Under the pieces are notes generated by a model. It made no database searches and was not told the origin of the DNA. It saw only the letters and a program-made list of their open reading frames with translations. Made by a program: the position numbers and the translations under genes. Shown here piece by piece: positions 52,989 through 60,628 of a stretch of DNA of 64,000 nucleotides (position 1 is its first letter; every line of letters starts with the position of its first letter). The stretch spans positions 1-64,000 of the IMG/VR virus record IMGVR_UViG_3300042367_000066; one strand, written 5' to 3'. This DNA comes from a virus.

Positions 52989-53242
52989 TCTGGATATATC
53001 TGCCCCTTGGTTGCGTGGAGGCAGTAAGCCTCGAAACCTCTGGATATTAGGTCATCTATTCTGTACTCCTGTAGTGGCTTAAGCGTGTCACCGTCCTCCT
53101 TGCACTCTATGAAGACTGCCTTTCCGTCCTTAAGACAGATCAGGTCTGGGTAACCGCTCTCGCTCAGCTTGATTGTGTTCAGCACGATCCATCCGTCGGA
53201 CTTGAACCTTGTTATTGTCTTTGTTTGAAATCTACTAGCCAT
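52973..53242 (-). CDS. VRR-NUC domain nuclease (89 aa)
   Basis: Start at the ATG 53242 (MASRFQTKTITRFKSDGW). Active-site pattern of VRR-NUC: GYPDL (30-34), then AVFIECK with E47 and K49, then QEYRIDDL. At 89 residues it is a stand-alone VRR-NUC domain, usually a structure-specific (for example Holliday-junction) endonuclease in phages. It sits beside the SF2 helicase; in several phages VRR-NUC and SNF2-type helicase genes are neighbours. Confidence 0.88.
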   Translation of the reverse strand: MASRFQTKTITRFKSDGWIVLNTIKLSESGYPDLICLKDGKAVFIECKEDGDTLKPLQEYRIDDLISRGFEAYCLHATKGQIYPECTQQ

Positions 53243-53322
53243 TGCTTCCAAAATTGTTTTAAGTTGTTAGGTATTGTCTCCCACGTGTACAAAGGTACAT
53301 CTTTCTCTTGTCCCTCGTTCAT
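53212..53322 (-). CDS. Very small protein between helicase and nuclease (36 aa)
   Basis: MNEGQEKDVPLYTWETIPNN, then a Trp/Gln-rich end (LKQFWKQW). It starts right after the helicase stop (53324) and overlaps the VRR-NUC start in another frame. Supported by position and amino-acid pattern; unknown function. Confidence 0.5.
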   Translation of the reverse strand: MNEGQEKDVPLYTWETIPNNLKQFWKQWLVDFKQRQ

Positions 53323-53323
53323 T

Positions 53324-54559
53324 TTATTTATTATTTTTTGTTTCATTTTTAAAGTGTGATAATGTGAAATTCTTTTTCTTAAGCACCTGCTTGTATATGT
53401 CTTGCTCTATTCCTCCCTTGGAGAATACCCAGTACACCTTATTGAACTTGCGCTCCATCGTGGTCATACGATCCCTTGCCTGCCAGTAACTCGTGGCCGA
53501 GAAGTCTATGTTGTAGAACACGATGAACTCAGCATTCCTAAGACTTATCCCCTCCCTACCAGATACGATCTGTAGCGCTATGGATTTGTCTGTTGTGTTG
53601 AACTCCTCTAGGTCTGTTGTCAAAGTATCCGAGCTGTACGCTGTGCGCAGTGCGTCCAACTCTGCAACAAACTTGTAGAATATACCTATCTTCTTACCCT
53701 TAAACTTCTCCATTATGTAGAGAGCCTTTGAGTAATCTATAACCATCCTACTGCCAGACTCGAACTTGATCGTGCCTGAGTAGATCTGGTGTAGCTTCTG
53801 CATCAACTTGACCCCCGTGTCTGCCAGTATGACCTCCTCCTTACCCTGTACCACGAGGTCTCTCTTGAGCCTGTTCGCTAGGTTGTAGGTTGACTGCTTC
53901 ATGTCCACGGTCAGAACCTCCTCCTCAATCTCTGATACAAAGCCTGCCTGCTCCTGCGTGTACGTTAGAACGTACGTCTCTATCACACTCATGACTAGGT
54001 CGATCTTGGCGTTGGAGTAGTCTGGCGCAGGCCCGTAGCTCGTGTACTTGGTTCCAGGTATCACGTAGTCCTTAGCCCACTTGTAGAAGTTCACGTAGTT
54101 CTTGAACGGGCTACTGTGCGATACCCAGTACTGATGAAACAGCTGGCTGTAGTTCTCTGGGCTCGGGGTACCCGACAGGAACACCATCGGCAGGTGGCCG
54201 AACATCTTCTTGAACGTCTTGGTGGCCTTTCCAGGCTTAGGTATCGCTCCGAATCTGTGGTGCTCGTCGTGTATCACAAGGTCGTACTTGCCGACACACT
54301 TGTGCATAGACTCGTCGTTCATGATCTCTATCGAGAAGTCGAACCCGAAGTCTAGGTAGTCGCTGAGTATGTCGCTCATTGCCTTCTTCTTGGTAAGGAA
54401 CAGGACGCTCTTGGCTCCGTACAACTTGGCTATCTGCATTGACGTGGCGGTCTTGCCCGTCCTAACGCTCATGCACAGGTAGACTAGACCCCTGTCCCTT
54501 AGTATCTTGACCCCCTTACTTGCTAGGTCTGACTGATAATCCCTTAGTGTTTTCTTCAT
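53324..54559 (-). CDS. SF2 (SNF2-like) DNA helicase (411 aa)
   Basis: Start at 54559 (MKKTLRDYQSDLASKGVKIL); the open frame extends upstream, but that part is a shadow of the overlapping gene. Motifs: Q-like LRDYQ, Walker A variant SVRTGKTAT (near 31), DEHH (near 96), LSGTP (near 132), and a helicase C-part with QIVSGREGISLRNAEF and YWQARDRM (motifs V and VI). DEHH and the single-chain length fit phage recombination/replication SF2 helicases, often paired with VRR-NUC. Confidence 0.9.
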   Translation of the reverse strand: MKKTLRDYQSDLASKGVKILRDRGLVYLCMSVRTGKTATSMQIAKLYGAKSVLFLTKKKAMSDILSDYLDFGFDFSIEIMNDESMHKCVGKYDLVIHDEHHRFGAIPKPGKATKTFKKMFGHLPMVFLSGTPSPENYSQLFHQYWVSHSSPFKNYVNFYKWAKDYVIPGTKYTSYGPAPDYSNAKIDLVMSVIETYVLTYTQEQAGFVSEIEEEVLTVDMKQSTYNLANRLKRDLVVQGKEEVILADTGVKLMQKLHQIYSGTIKFESGSRMVIDYSKALYIMEKFKGKKIGIFYKFVAELDALRTAYSSDTLTTDLEEFNTTDKSIALQIVSGREGISLRNAEFIVFYNIDFSATSYWQARDRMTTMERKFNKVYWVFSKGGIEQDIYKQVLKKKNFTLSHFKNETKNNK

Positions 54560-54806
54560 ATAGGTACTTATAAACATCGTGTAACTTTGCTGACGCCATG
54601 TCAACACTCTTGTATCTAACCGAGCCTGTCCTCTCGTTACTGTAGTACTCCATCCCCGTATCTCTGTCGTAGTGGAAGTCCTTGCCGTTTGATGTGATGC
54701 CACCCTTACGGATCGCTATCTTAAAGTAATAACTCTCAGGCTTGATGTAAACCTGAAAGTCATTCTCTATGCACCACCTAAAATAATAAGCTGTCCTCGG
54801 ACTCAT
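54516..54806 (-). CDS. Hypothetical protein (96 aa)
   Basis: Starts MSPRTAYYFRWCIENDFQVY inside the primase-helicase gene and ends inside the SF2 helicase start. A compact beta-rich domain (YYFKIAIRKGGITSNGKDFH) with a helical tail. Length and overlap (29 and 44 nt) support coupling. No family recognised. Confidence 0.65.
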   Translation of the reverse strand: MSPRTAYYFRWCIENDFQVYIKPESYYFKIAIRKGGITSNGKDFHYDRDTGMEYYSNERTGSVRYKSVDMASAKLHDVYKYLYEENTKGLSVRPSK

Positions 54807-57180
54807 CCTTACCAACGAATTTAATCCACATTCCTGTACTGCTCCTGCCCTCTATAGGCTTGACACCTGATATGTATATACCGTAGGAGATCAGCCAGTT
54901 ATAGAACTCTGTCCTAGAGATAGTCCTCTTAGCCTTGGGCTGGAAGTCTGGGTTGTCCTGAATGAAGTCTATGTACAGATCCTGCTTGTATATCACCTCA
55001 CCTAGCACCAGCTTGTCGCTGTGTGCCTCACCGTTGATAAGGCCACACCAGTCGATAAACTCGTGGCATGTGTCTGCAGATAGCTTACGTATCTTAAGGT
55101 TCACGAACTCGCTCTTGAGTAGCCCTGATGTGAGGTACCTCTGAAGGCTCTTTATCATGTAGTTGTCGAACCTGCACCACTCCTGCTCGTCCCACTCCGT
55201 GAACAGTAGCCTGCCGAACTCGACCTGTGGAGTGAACTCCTTGGTGTAGAACTGCTTGAACTCCAACTCCCACTTACGTCTCTCGAACGAGTTACCCTTA
55301 CCCTTGATGGCGTAGTTGGTCGTGATGATGATCTTTGGCGACTTGTTGAATGGTATGTGCATGGCCTGTTGGTTCTTCCTCTCTAGGGTGATACCCTCTG
55401 TGATGATCGAGAAAAGCCTCTCGAAGTTGAAGTGCTTCTTAACGTCATCAAACGCTAGCACCTGAGTATCAACCGATACCGTCTGAAACGGGAAACCACT
55501 GTCAAAGTTGATACTCTTTCCATCTATGAATGCTAGCTTCTTCATCTGCGATATCGCGTTGGTGAACAGTCCCTTTCCTGTTCCTCCCTCTGGGTTGTCT
55601 GTTATGACCTCGTCATTTAGAATGACCGCAGGACAGTAAGATAGATTCTTATATCCGTGCAGAAGGAACCCAATAGTACTCTCAACCGAGTTAATCCTAA
55701 CTGTATCATCGTCCGATATGTTTGAAATGAATGTCTTGAAGTCGCAGTCCTCTACCTCGCACAGGTCGAACTCCCTGTCTATCACCTGATCCTTCCATAT
55801 GTAACCGCCCAGGTCTAGGTAGTCTATAATACTTATGGTGTCCTTGGTGATGTTTACCGCACAGTTCGTGTAGTAAAGGTACGCGTTGTTCTTGTTGTCC
55901 TCCATGAAGTGCACGTCAACCGATGACAGCAGAGACAGGAAGTCCTCCTTGAAGAACCTTGTCTTGTCAGCGAAGAAGTTGTACACAGAGAGGTCGTCCA
56001 CATTCTGTAGGTAGTTGAGCACGAAGTCCTTGATCTCGTCCTCTGACGTGTGGTCTATCAGGTTGTTTGTGACACGTACGAATATAAAACTCTTGTTACC
56101 AACGGGCATGTACTTGTAGAACCCGTTGTCCTCCAAGAAGTCCCTGAACATGTAGTGCACGATGCTTATGGATCCCTTGTCCGACTTGCTCCAGAACTTG
56201 TTGACCGACTCGTCCTTGTCTATAGAGTCTATCACCGAGTCTATCGTGAAGCTAGGCAGGTTGGTCTCTGACAGGTCTGACTTGATCTCCTTCTTGGACA
56301 CCCCTCGCTTGATCTTCTGACGAACCTGATTGATCATGTCGTCATCCTCGAAGTACTTGGAACCGAACGACCCCGTGTTCTTGTAGGCTGAGTTTATGAT
56401 CGTCTGTATCTCTGACATCGGGTGCTTCTGACTCACGAACTGACTCATCACGTACTCCGACAGTGACTTGTTAACACCGTAATCGTTTAAGGCTGAGGCT
56501 AGTATGAACATGTTGTTGTTTCTCTTGCCGTCAACCATCGGGTAATTCTTTGACCACCACCTCATCAGGATCTCGACCACCTTGTTGTCGTTCGTTATCG
56601 GTATCGTTGTGACACTGCTAGACCTGTCTAGTTCAACGTACTCTGCCTCCTCCAACCTGTCCCATAGCGTAGAGTCCACATTTATATATATCTCTGGGTC
56701 GTACGACTCGTAGCACACCCTAGATATGTTCTTGGACGTGGTGTCGAAGTACTTGGAGTCGAAGTGCTTCTCTAGTGAGTTGAAGTAGTTCTTGTGGTTG
56801 TCTATGTCCTTAGGTATCTTCACGATCACCTTTAGGCCGTTACCTGACGGAGACACGAACACTGAGTAGCTATGAGCGTCCTCTGACAGCCTTACCTTGT
56901 CTGCTAGTAGGTCATCCTCGGTCTCGTATCCGTCGAAGTCAAGGCATATAAAACCACTGTGGTCTACGATGGCCTTGTCCTCACGCTTGTTGAATGTACC
57001 TGAGAAGCAGACCGAAGGCAGATCCCTCTTGAGCAGGTTCCTCCTCTCCTTGTCTGACTCGGTTCGGATGGCCTCGACCTTGTCCCTTGAGGATCCGTCC
57101 TTGATCCTCTGTAGAACCACACCTATACCCCTGAAGAATGGTGTGTCTGTGCTCTTTATGTTTGAAAATATTGTTATCAT
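54778..57180 (-). CDS. Primase-SF3 helicase (BT4734-like N-terminus; 800 aa)
   Basis: Residues 1-200 contain the BT4734/VirE-type primase-associated domain: FSGTFNKREDKAIVDHSGFI, CLDFDGYE, SPSGNGLKVIVKI. Residues 300-470 form a linker. The C-terminus is an SF3/D5-like ATPase: Walker A NPEGGTGKGL (near 532), Walker B VLAFDDVK (near 577), sensor KIIITTNYA. It would prime and unwind DNA at the fork and is the only visible replication initiator-type enzyme in the window, so host polymerase is probably recruited. Confidence 0.9.
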   Translation of the reverse strand: MITIFSNIKSTDTPFFRGIGVVLQRIKDGSSRDKVEAIRTESDKERRNLLKRDLPSVCFSGTFNKREDKAIVDHSGFICLDFDGYETEDDLLADKVRLSEDAHSYSVFVSPSGNGLKVIVKIPKDIDNHKNYFNSLEKHFDSKYFDTTSKNISRVCYESYDPEIYINVDSTLWDRLEEAEYVELDRSSSVTTIPITNDNKVVEILMRWWSKNYPMVDGKRNNNMFILASALNDYGVNKSLSEYVMSQFVSQKHPMSEIQTIINSAYKNTGSFGSKYFEDDDMINQVRQKIKRGVSKKEIKSDLSETNLPSFTIDSVIDSIDKDESVNKFWSKSDKGSISIVHYMFRDFLEDNGFYKYMPVGNKSFIFVRVTNNLIDHTSEDEIKDFVLNYLQNVDDLSVYNFFADKTRFFKEDFLSLLSSVDVHFMEDNKNNAYLYYTNCAVNITKDTISIIDYLDLGGYIWKDQVIDREFDLCEVEDCDFKTFISNISDDDTVRINSVESTIGFLLHGYKNLSYCPAVILNDEVITDNPEGGTGKGLFTNAISQMKKLAFIDGKSINFDSGFPFQTVSVDTQVLAFDDVKKHFNFERLFSIITEGITLERKNQQAMHIPFNKSPKIIITTNYAIKGKGNSFERRKWELEFKQFYTKEFTPQVEFGRLLFTEWDEQEWCRFDNYMIKSLQRYLTSGLLKSEFVNLKIRKLSADTCHEFIDWCGLINGEAHSDKLVLGEVIYKQDLYIDFIQDNPDFQPKAKRTISRTEFYNWLISYGIYISGVKPIEGRSSTGMWIKFVGKDESEDSLLF

Positions 57181-57198
57181 AGTTCATTTTTTATCGAT

Positions 57199-57215
57199 GT
57201 TCATTGTTAATGAAC
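57199..57215. promoter_or_regulatory. Inverted repeat upstream of the primase-helicase gene
   Basis: GTTCATT-gtt-AATGAAC, a perfect 7-bp inverted repeat starting 19 nt upstream of the primase ATG (57180). It may be an operator for a dimeric regulator or a small 5' UTR hairpin that affects translation. Confidence 0.5.
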
Positions 57216-57233
57216 GTTACCTTTTACTGAACA

Positions 57234-57318
57234 ATAGACCCTATAAGTTGGGGTCTATCCTACCACACAAAGTAAAGTCCAGCCTGTGTAGACTGGACTA
57301 ATTACTGGGACAGTTCCC
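57234..57318 (-). other. Three consecutive hairpins in the SSB-primase gap
   Basis: On the minus transcript: GGGA/TCCC (57307-57318), CAGTCC-type stem AGTCCAG/CTGGACT (57276-57299) and ATAGACCC/GGGTCTAT (57234-57258), the last two of seven and eight perfect pairs. No T-run follows on the minus strand, so these are not ordinary terminators. They may be RNA processing or attenuation signals between the SSB and primase genes. Confidence 0.5.
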
Positions 57319-57323
57319 TTAAT

Positions 57324-57656
57324 CTAGAATGGCAGATCTGGAGTGAAGTCCTGTTGTACAGGCTCTGCTATAACCTGTGGCTTTTTATCATCCCAATAGG
57401 ATGTGAAACCCTCTCCGATGTAGACTGTGTCGGCCTTGGCCTCTCTCTCTTCCTTGGTCTGGATCACACACGCGAAGTGCGTCTTAACAATTCTCATCGT
57501 GTCCTTAGCAAAGATCTGCTTAGGTTCCTTAACCTCAACCAACTCAAACTTAACCTCTTGTACATTTACATTTGTACCGTCCTTGCTCTCGTAACTTCTT
57601 GTAGAGATCAGGTTTCTTAACTTTGACGCGTCTAACGTCACTTGAATTTTCGCCAT
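57324..57656 (-). CDS. SSB-like single-stranded DNA-binding protein (110 aa)
   Basis: Ends TPDLPF, a copy of the acidic C-terminal tip with terminal Asp-Leu-Pro-Phe by which SSB proteins recruit partners. The body (residues 1-90) is strand-rich with KIQVTLDASKLRNLI and MRIVKTHFACVIQTKEE, compatible with an OB fold of reduced size. Between the primase-helicase and the recombination genes, this is the natural place for an SSB. Fold assignment is inferred from tail, length and context. Confidence 0.7.
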   Translation of the reverse strand: MAKIQVTLDASKLRNLISTRSYESKDGTNVNVQEVKFELVEVKEPKQIFAKDTMRIVKTHFACVIQTKEEREAKADTVYIGEGFTSYWDDKKPQVIAEPVQQDFTPDLPF

Positions 57657-57711
57657 TTTATTAAATTTAATTTTGCCTACCTATTTATTCTGTTGTCGGC
57701 TTTTCAGTTTG

Positions 57712-57775
57712 GTCAAGGGGTTGGAATCGAACCAACGACTTTCTTTCGACCCTCTAACCAATGAGGTACCCTTGA
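57712..57775 (-). tRNA. tRNA-like gene lacking a normal anticodon arm
   Basis: Acceptor TCAAGGG pairs with CCCTTGA (7 bp, perfect), D-arm CCTC/GAGG, T-arm GTTGG-TTCGATT-CCAAC with the T-loop consensus; CCA follows the acceptor stem directly, so there is no separate discriminator base. Only 14 nt (57737-57750, with a tiny UC-GAAA-GA hairpin) lie between D- and T-arms, where a normal tRNA has about 22 including a 5-bp stem and 7-nt loop. It is therefore anticodon-less or strongly reduced. It may be a decayed tRNA or a tRNA mimic. Confidence 0.55.
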
Positions 57776-57779
57776 CTTT

Positions 57780-57909
57780 GTTGAGATTGGAGCTTTGGAT
57801 ACCCTACTTCCCTATAAGTACTCAACTCCTTCTATGCGCTGATAGGACTTAACATTCGTGGTATGCAAACTACCCAATGTCTGTTACTGTACTATTTGCG
57901 TCAAGTAAC
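57780..57909 (-). other. Degenerate tRNA-like inverted repeats between the two tRNA-like genes
   Basis: 57780-57826 is bounded by GTTGAG/CTCAAC and contains a hairpin TACTT/AAGTA. 57847-57906 is bounded by a 7-bp inverted repeat (ACTTAAC/GTCAAGT with one G-U) and contains a T-arm-like GGTA-TGCAAAC-TACC. A separate stem GTTACT/AGTAAC lies at 57883-57909. None folds as a full tRNA, but sizes and spacing suggest eroded or unusual members of the same cluster. Confidence 0.35.
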
Positions 57910-57914
57910 TGCTG

Positions 57915-58007
57915 ATCTTGTGGCAGGATTCGAACCTGCACCACCCCGTACCTGCCGAGATATTACTGATTGATTACAGTAAGTGCTAACCATTACACCA
58001 CACAACA
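57915..58007 (-). tRNA. tRNA-like gene with long variable region; isotype unassigned
   Basis: D-arm GTGTAATGGTTAGCAC, T-arm GCAGG-TTCGAAT-CCTGC and acceptor TGTTGTG/CACAAGA (one G-G mismatch) are clear. The anticodon stem TACTG/CAGTA closes an eight-base loop (UAAUCAAU) in which no standard U33-anticodon can be placed. The variable region is about 20 nt, as in class II tRNAs. The isotype is therefore not assigned. A promoter match lies just upstream at 58033-58040. Confidence 0.6.
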
Positions 58008-58032
58008 AACCGACCAGGGACACCCTAATCCG

Positions 58033-58040
58033 CAACAAAT
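58033..58040 (-). promoter_or_regulatory. Bacteroidota-type promoter for the tRNA-like cluster
   Basis: The minus strand reads TATATTTG (TAnnTTTG), about 25 nt upstream of the first tRNA-like gene and in the gap after the exonuclease gene. It would also transcribe the SSB and primase genes. Confidence 0.55.
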
Positions 58041-58054
58041 ATACAACAAATTTG

Positions 58055-58777
58055 TTACAAATCTTCCCTTATGAAGAAATTATTTATGTCCTCCTTAGGA
58101 CTGTCTCCAAAGAACTTCTCGTAGACCTCAACCGCACGTAGCACCTTCTCTCTACCTCCTAGTAGGAACTCTGCACTAGGCTCGAACACACCCAACTCAT
58201 GACTTGTCTTGTCTATTACATAGAATATCAATGGCTTATCAAAAAATTGCTGATACAAATATGACTGCGAGTCGTAGTTGTACTTCTTTGCAGACCACCT
58301 GAAGTCAGAGATCTTTGACGTGGTCTTTATGTCAATAATAATCTCGTCTGTCACAATGTCTGCCTTGCCCTTGAACTTGTGGCCGAACAACTCCATGATG
58401 GCGGGTTCCTCGTACACGTTACCGTCCTTGTAGATGTTCTCGTAAAAGAAGAAGTTCGACTTGATCACGCGAACCATCTCGTCTAGGTTGTCACACTCAT
58501 TCCTTAGCAGGAGCAGGTTTCCCTTGGACGCGTCCTTGTATATGTTTGTGTTACGCGTACTCGCCTCCACTATCTCAAAGTTGGCCAACTTCTCAGGCTC
58601 CAATATGGCCGTGTGGAAGTAGCTACCCTGTAGCATAGGAACCGTCGGCTCCTGCTTCACCTTAAACATCTTAGGGTTACTTAATAGTACACCCACTGCG
58701 CTATTACTTAGGAACTGCGATCCGTAGTCCCCGTAGTAGTCTTTGTCATTTCTTAGTCTATCCAACATATTTCCCAA
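58055..58777 (-). CDS. PD-(D/E)XK exonuclease, lambda-exonuclease/RecB-like (240 aa)
   Basis: Active-site pattern GKAD with D140, then D149-I-K151 (EIIIDIKTT), and QSYLY (Q171, Y175), with H55 in GSYFHTAILEPE, the usual first motif of phage DUF3799-like nucleases. Such enzymes resect one DNA strand and hand it to an annealing protein, here the DUF1071 gene next to it (20-nt overlap). The pair would form a Red-type recombination module. Confidence 0.88.
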   Translation of the reverse strand: MGNMLDRLRNDKDYYGDYGSQFLSNSAVGVLLSNPKMFKVKQEPTVPMLQGSYFHTAILEPEKLANFEIVEASTRNTNIYKDASKGNLLLLRNECDNLDEMVRVIKSNFFFYENIYKDGNVYEEPAIMELFGHKFKGKADIVTDEIIIDIKTTSKISDFRWSAKKYNYDSQSYLYQQFFDKPLIFYVIDKTSHELGVFEPSAEFLLGGREKVLRAVEVYEKFFGDSPKEDINNFFIREDL

Positions 58778-59327
58778 GTTCTTTTTTGATTACGGTTGAA
58801 ATTTTATACTTCGTCTCAAGGTTCTTGACTATCGTGGCCAAGCCAAGGTGCTTGTTGTCTTTGATGTACTTGATTACCTTATCCCAATTCGCGTCACCTA
58901 TGGTCAACTCTAGAGGGCCTGAAGGCTTCTCTACCTTGGTAGTTGTTACTAGGTCTTCACCACTCCAGAGACTAAGACCAAGTCCTTGCATTGCGATTGC
59001 CTTAACCGTGCTCCTCTGTATGGTCTTGTTCACGTCCATCGATGTGATGGCGTCAATACCTATAGACTTGTTACGGAAATCCATAACAGGCAGATAATCA
59101 ATGTGTTCCAATCCTTCTATTACAATTCCAACCTTTACATAACACGTTCTTCCATCTGTAAAATAATTTAATCCTGTTGAAGGATCCTCATAAACTACCC
59201 TCTGTACTGTTGGAAACTCGCTCTTAACGATTCCCCATGCGTTACTCCACGATAGGTACTCGACGTTACCCTTCTTCTCAATCTTTGCCTTCACGTTGAT
59301 GGCTGACAACTTCTTAAATACTTCCAT
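58758..59327 (-). CDS. DUF1071 (Sak3-type) single-strand annealing protein (189 aa)
   Basis: The start MEVFKKLSAINVKAKIEKKG with VEYLSWSNAWGIVKSEFPTV is the N-terminal signature of DUF1071 annealing proteins. Segments DYLPVMDFRNKSIG, TIQRSTVKAIAMQGLGLSLW follow in order. Residues 135-189 form a separate helical tail. It would coat and anneal ssDNA made by the adjacent exonuclease during recombination-dependent replication. Confidence 0.9.
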   Translation of the reverse strand: MEVFKKLSAINVKAKIEKKGNVEYLSWSNAWGIVKSEFPTVQRVVYEDPSTGLNYFTDGRTCYVKVGIVIEGLEHIDYLPVMDFRNKSIGIDAITSMDVNKTIQRSTVKAIAMQGLGLSLWSGEDLVTTTKVEKPSGPLELTIGDANWDKVIKYIKDNKHLGLATIVKNLETKYKISTVIKKELGKYVG

Positions 59328-59706
59328 TATACTTGATTTTTAAAACATTAGTGTACTTCTCCATTAGGTTTGTTCTCATTGTCTTCAGATACTGGTAGTG
59401 CTTCTGATTGTTTCGACTTCCTATCTCATCACGTATGCTACGGATGATTGTATTCAGCGACATCCTATAATTCGCTAGGCACATCTCGTAGCATCCCTGC
59501 TCAAATCCTAGCCTATAGAACATCCTGTACTCCTCCTTCGATACCTCCTGGTAGAAGTCCCCGTTTAACTTTGTGTTCAGGATCTTTATGTCCCCGTCCG
59601 TGTTCTCGATCTTGATACCCTTGAATATTCTTGACTTCGAGTACGGTGTGTCAAGCCTCGTGGACTTGTGGAACCATGTCGCGTCCCTCCAAATTTCATT
59701 CTTCAT
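59314..59706 (-). CDS. Hypothetical protein upstream of the annealing protein (130 aa)
   Basis: A basic, Tyr-rich protein: IWRDATWFHKSTRLDTPYSK, LGFEQGCYEMCLANYRMSLN, then a long basic helix. Overlaps both neighbours by 11-14 nt. No motif recognised; the location suggests a DNA-metabolism role. Confidence 0.65.
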   Translation of the reverse strand: MKNEIWRDATWFHKSTRLDTPYSKSRIFKGIKIENTDGDIKILNTKLNGDFYQEVSKEEYRMFYRLGFEQGCYEMCLANYRMSLNTIIRSIRDEIGSRNNQKHYQYLKTMRTNLMEKYTNVLKIKYNGSI

Positions 59707-59941
59707 AGTTCTTTCTTATTAGTGTGTCAATCTTCTTACTCAACTCTTGGAAGTACGTACCCCTCTGTATCACGTTGGTGTCTGCCACCTCGTTGTTCAA
59801 CTCCTCGCAGAAGCCTATCAGGTCGTCCCTGAACTTCAGCATCCTTGGTGTGGTCGGTTCCAACTCGTCTAGACACTCTAGCAGTAGACTGCACAGGCAG
59901 TACATCAACTGCGCCTTTACCTTCTTACGCTTATTCATCAT
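59696..59941 (-). CDS. Small helical protein (81 aa)
   Basis: MMNKRKKVKAQLMYCLCSLL, then LLECLDELEPTTPRMLKFRD. Two or three long helices with a PTTPRM turn. Start codon overlaps the previous stop. The ELxPTTPxxxKFxxDLxxFCE pattern is familiar from other phages of Bacteroidota, function unknown. Confidence 0.7.
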   Translation of the reverse strand: MMNKRKKVKAQLMYCLCSLLLECLDELEPTTPRMLKFRDDLIGFCEELNNEVADTNVIQRGTYFQELSKKIDTLIRKNYEE

Positions 59942-60071
59942 CCGTCAAAGTTTTTCTTACGTCGTACCAATACTTTGCTCCCGTCTCACGTATCAACTCG
60001 TTAATACATCTCAATGCGAATACATAGTCTCCATTGAATAAATCTAAAATTCTTTGTGCTTCTTCTTTCAT
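59931..60071 (-). CDS. Small protein (46 aa)
   Basis: MKEEAQRILDLFNGDYVFAL, then RCINELIRETGAKYWYDVRK. Starts in an ATGA overlap with the upstream gene and overlaps the next by 11 nt. The helix-strand pattern and couplings indicate a real gene missed by length cut-offs. Confidence 0.7.
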   Translation of the reverse strand: MKEEAQRILDLFNGDYVFALRCINELIRETGAKYWYDVRKTLTDDE

Positions 60072-60259
60072 TTTACTATTGTTTTTATTGTTGTTATTGG
60101 CGTGGTATCCTTACCAAGCATCTGCTCTTCTATACTTTTAATCGCTAGAGTTAATATTCCAATCAACTCTATTGGACTGAACCCGTCATTGATTCTAGAC
60201 ATGGTCAGGGTCTCATCGTCCCATTGTATCCCGTATTTTTTTAATTTGTTAGTAACCAT
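60068..60259 (-). CDS. Small protein (63 aa)
   Basis: MVTNKLKKYGIQWDDETLTM, then SPIELIGILTLAIKSIEEQM: a short N-terminal beta part and a C-terminal amphipathic helix. The GIxxxxxxxxxxxxxxxFSPIELIGxLTLA pattern recurs in small phage proteins. ATGA overlap downstream. Confidence 0.65.
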   Translation of the reverse strand: MVTNKLKKYGIQWDDETLTMSRINDGFSPIELIGILTLAIKSIEEQMLGKDTTPITTIKTIVK

Positions 60260-60483
60260 CCCATCTTGTTTTGTTGTTGATACTCCTCATACGTGCAACG
60301 TCTCATAGACCCGTAGTCAGGCCTTAACTTCACGTGCGTCGGGTACTCCTTCTCGTGTTTCTTACTCTCTCTTATAACCTTTGCGTAGGCCTCGCGCTTA
60401 CTTCTTGCCCACACATCGTTAAAACCACCACCTACCCAATTAAATAGGTACAAATACTCTCCACTTATACTTCTGTATTTCAT
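60241..60483 (-). CDS. Hypothetical protein (80 aa)
   Basis: Start at 60483 (MKYRSISGEYLYLFNWVGGG); the frame runs further upstream but through the terminator hairpin. Contains FNDVWARSKREAYAKVIRES and RRCTYEEYQQQNKMGWLL. The FNxVxAxSKREAxKxAxxxE pattern is known from other phages. It lies just after an internal terminator. Confidence 0.65.
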   Translation of the reverse strand: MKYRSISGEYLYLFNWVGGGFNDVWARSKREAYAKVIRESKKHEKEYPTHVKLRPDYGSMRRCTYEEYQQQNKMGWLLTN

Positions 60484-60496
60484 ATGTTTAGTTTTT

Positions 60497-60518
60497 AAAA
60501 AATGATGTCTCTCCATCA
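60497..60518 (-). terminator. Internal rho-independent terminator of the leftward arm
   Basis: Minus strand: TGATG, GAGAGA loop, CATCA followed by six T residues. It lies after a 110-nt stretch (60519-60628) in which I see no gene, only weak structure. It would split the leftward operon or attenuate it before the replication genes. Confidence 0.65.
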
Positions 60519-60628
60519 GTCAAGAATATCTGTGTTTGTAGGACTATGAACTCATTGCCACCTGATTCCTACTTTGACTCACGCACACAGACGGCCTACA
60601 TTGTATCTTTTACAAGGACTGTATTTAA

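Noticed and set aside
53290-53297. Minus-strand TACCTTTG as a promoter for the VRR-NUC gene
   Set aside because: It lies inside the small coding frame 53212-53322; possible, but one match within coding sequence is weak evidence.
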